Below, piece by piece: positions 62,306 to 64,000 of a DNA stretch of 64,000 nucleotides. How positions within the stretch are numbered: position 1 is the stretch's first letter; each line of letters opens with the position of its first letter. This DNA comes from Aurantiochytrium sp. KH105 (lineage: Eukaryota > Sar > Bigyra > Thraustochytrida > Thraustochytriidae): the NCBI GenBank assembly GCA_003116975.1, contig BGKB01000100.1, forward strand, positions 124,001 through 188,000, given 5' to 3'. Made by a program: the position numbers and the translations under genes. The notes beneath the pieces are model-generated. The model had not been told where the DNA came from. It did no database searches and worked only from the letters and a program-made list of their open reading frames with translations.

Positions 62306-64000
62306 TCAGGTCGGTAGGTTGCCTCGCTGCGCATACGTGTGGAAGTGTGTCTTCCCTCCAGGAACAAGCTCCGTGGTGCGGATCACGGGTGTGCTTTGTG
62401 TCCTTTTCTTGACAACCACAAGGTCCGAGGCGCGTCGCGCTGCTGCTCCCGTGGGTGTGCTTGGACGTTGAAAAGATCGGCCCCACGCAGCCTGTGGGTC
62501 TGCGTGGTCCACCATGCCCCAATTGGAGGCTGCGTGATGCACCACAGGACGATGCCAGGGCCGCATGGGTTGACCTGTGGCCGATGCCACAGCGCCAGCG
62601 CCGCCACTGTTTGCGTTGTCGCGAGGACTCTGAAGCGTGAGGGAGAACCCAGGCGAGTCAGCTTCCTCGGCACCGCTTGTGCCCGAAGTGCTGACGCAAG
62701 GCTGGACTTCGAGGCCCTGCGAGCGCACGACAGCGTCGTGGAGGTTGAGAAACCACTTTTTTGGATCGAGCGGCGCAGGCAAGGAGATCTGACTGTCCTC
62801 AAGGTCGTCCTCTGCCTCGTTGTTTTCCTCGAGACTTGACGTATTTGCGAGACCGACATTTGACGGAGCCTCTACGTCGAACGCTTGATTCGGCACGTCG
62901 GCGCCTTGACCCGAAGGTTGCGCGGGTTCTGCCGGGGTCGTAGTCGCGGCTTTGGACGTACGATGACTGCGCTTGAACGCCTCAGCGGCAGCATATAGGG
63001 TGCGCCGTTCCCCAGACTTCCACCCCGAGAACAAGAGGAGAATATCGTTGGCTTCGCAAACGGAGGCAAAGCGACAAAGCATCTCGAGGGCGGCCGTGTC
63101 AAGATCATTGACAGCTTCGCAGCTAAGAATAATGGTCGATGGCGGAGAATCGGATGAGTTTTGAGAGCCAGAACTGTTCGAGTCCGAATCCTTACCAAGG
63201 TGGCGAGCGTGGTCTGCGGCCATGCGCAGCGCTGCGGCCTCGAGCGCCTCCTCAAAGCGCTCAAAGTTGGCAAAGCTGAGGGAGGCATCGAGACGAAAGA
63301 TGCGAAGGCCGTCAAGACGCTTTGCATCAGGGAAACGGTCGAGGGCGCGGTAAATGTTGGTGCCAGGCAAAACACCCAGCTCGGGGCACTCGCTGCCCAT
63401 GTTGCGCCGGATGAGCACAACGAGGGCAAGTGCGGCACCGCAGATGATCCCCCACTGCACACCTCCGAATAACGTGACGATAAAGGTGACGACCCAAAGT
63501 ACAAAGTCGTCCGTTTTCACGCGCGCGAGGGCGATCGGTTTGTGAAAGTCAACGAGACTGGGCAGTGCAACGACAATGATGGCAGCCAGGGTCGCTTTGG
63601 GCAACATTTCGATGACAGGGGTCAGCGCGACGAGAATGAGCATCATGACAAAGGAGTTGACAAAATTGTGGAGCAGGGTGTCCGCTTGCAGAGACGCGAT
63701 GATGGCGCTTCCAGAGAACGATCCGCCGGCGACTTGTGCGCCGAAAAAGCTGCCGATGGTGTTTACGGCGCCGAGTGCCTTGAGCTCTTGTGAGACTTTG
63801 ATGTCGCTGTTCGACCTGCGCGCAAAGCTCTTGGCGATCGCAATGGCAAGCACAAAATTGATGACGGCGATAATCATGCCTTCAAGCATCATGTCCATAT
63901 GCAGCGATGTGTCGGAAATGTGTTGCCACGGAACAGTAAAGGGCGGCATGCCCTGGGGGGTCTCGCCCGCGACTTCGATATCGTAGACCGTGTCGAGGTC
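62306..64000 (-). CDS. SulP/SLC26-family anion transporter with STAS domain (partial, N-terminus off the right edge)
   Basis: Secondary sulfate or anion transporter of the plasma or internal membrane. The open frame enters from the right edge, so only the C-terminal portion (about 564 codons) is present. It begins with YDIEVAGETPQGMPPFTVP, the extracellular loop typical of SulP (GEVPQGLPP in others). The remaining membrane helices follow, including GMIIAVINFVLAIAIAKSFA, a segment with NTIGSFFGAQVAGGSFSGSAI and MLPKATLAAIIVVALPSLVD. The STAS domain starts near LRIFRLDASLSFANFERFEEAL and includes IILSCEAVNDLDTAALEML, but has a long Ser/Asn insertion between these. The last about 230 residues are disordered, Ser/Ala/Glu-rich, beyond the usual SulP end. 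Ion specificity cannot be told. Confidence 0.9.
   Translation of the reverse strand, partial: DLDTVYDIEVAGETPQGMPPFTVPWQHISDTSLHMDMMLEGMIIAVINFVLAIAIAKSFARRSNSDIKVSQELKALGAVNTIGSFFGAQVAGGSFSGSAIIASLQADTLLHNFVNSFVMMLILVALTPVIEMLPKATLAAIIVVALPSLVDFHKPIALARVKTDDFVLWVVTFIVTLFGGVQWGIICGAALALVVLIRRNMGSECPELGVLPGTNIYRALDRFPDAKRLDGLRIFRLDASLSFANFERFEEALEAAALRMAADHARHLGKDSDSNSSGSQNSSDSPPSTIILSCEAVNDLDTAALEMLCRFASVCEANDILLLFSGWKSGERRTLYAAAEAFKRSHRTSKAATTTPAEPAQPSGQGADVPNQAFDVEAPSNVGLANTSSLEENNEAEDDLEDSQISLPAPLDPKKWFLNLHDAVVRSQGLEVQPCVSTSGTSGAEEADSPGFSLTLQSPRDNANSGGAGAVASATGQPMRPWHRPVVHHAASNWGMVDHADPQAAWGRSFQRPSTPTGAAARRASDLVVVKKRTQSTPVIRTTELVPGGKTHFHTYAQRGNLPT

Overview
The window reads as nuclear DNA of a compact, intron-poor eukaryote, most likely a stramenopile of the labyrinthulomycete/thraustochytrid kind. 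This is inferred from the gene content: a plant/protist-type AP2 factor, an Hv1-type voltage-sensor protein, a CBS-CBS-PB1 protein of plant type and a lambda-like GST occur next to general eukaryotic genes. Most genes are single uninterrupted frames separated by microsatellite-rich spacers. No species name can be proved from the sequence. There is one assembly gap (17478-17616). I found no rRNA, tRNA, CRISPR array or recognisable transposon.

Layout. 1-6.3 kb: taxilin (partial at the left edge), Esa1/Tip60-type MYST acetyltransferase, a short and a long coiled-coil protein. 7-16 kb: Hv1-like proton channel, eIF3f, a GNAT-like protein, a disordered protein, a Gfo/Idh/MocA oxidoreductase. 17.5-24.6 kb: PP1 catalytic subunit (its leader lies in the gap), a protein with four WH2-like motifs, cytosolic-type UDP-glucuronate decarboxylase, a GAF-domain protein. 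25.8-32.6 kb: RING-LON ubiquitin ligase, VPS35, methylmalonate-semialdehyde dehydrogenase. 34-42 kb: centrin, an extended GST-like protein, a JmjC protein, PP2C, an AP2-domain factor. 44-51.5 kb: ARP6, CCA-adding enzyme, an Sfi1-like repeat protein, an orphan, and an EF-hand gene with one clear spliceosomal intron. 51.9-64 kb: an FHA-RING-PDZ protein, a decayed coiled-coil locus, a CBS/PB1 membrane-anchored protein, a large IQ/EF-hand protein and a SulP transporter (partial at the right edge).

The genes are mostly unrelated housekeeping and regulatory functions; there is no operon-like logic. Loose functional links are chromatin (MYST acetyltransferase and ARP6, which act in the NuA4 and SWR1 complexes in other eukaryotes), calcium/centriole proteins (centrin, Sfi1-like protein, EF-hand protein, IQ/EF-hand protein), phosphatases (PP1, PP2C) and ubiquitin ligases (RING-LON, FHA-RING-PDZ).

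The points most worth a second look are the FHA-RING-PDZ architecture, the WH2-like tandem protein, a palindromic octamer TAGGCCTA recurring only in spacers upstream of genes, sense-oriented GCRA tetranucleotide repeats in several 5' leaders, a 29-bp near-perfect palindrome at 53739-53767, and a coiled-coil locus broken by a 19-bp repeat frameshift and an in-frame TGA. Many genes needed their starts moved to the first true ATG, because the longest open frame begins at a non-ATG codon or runs into upstream leader sequence.
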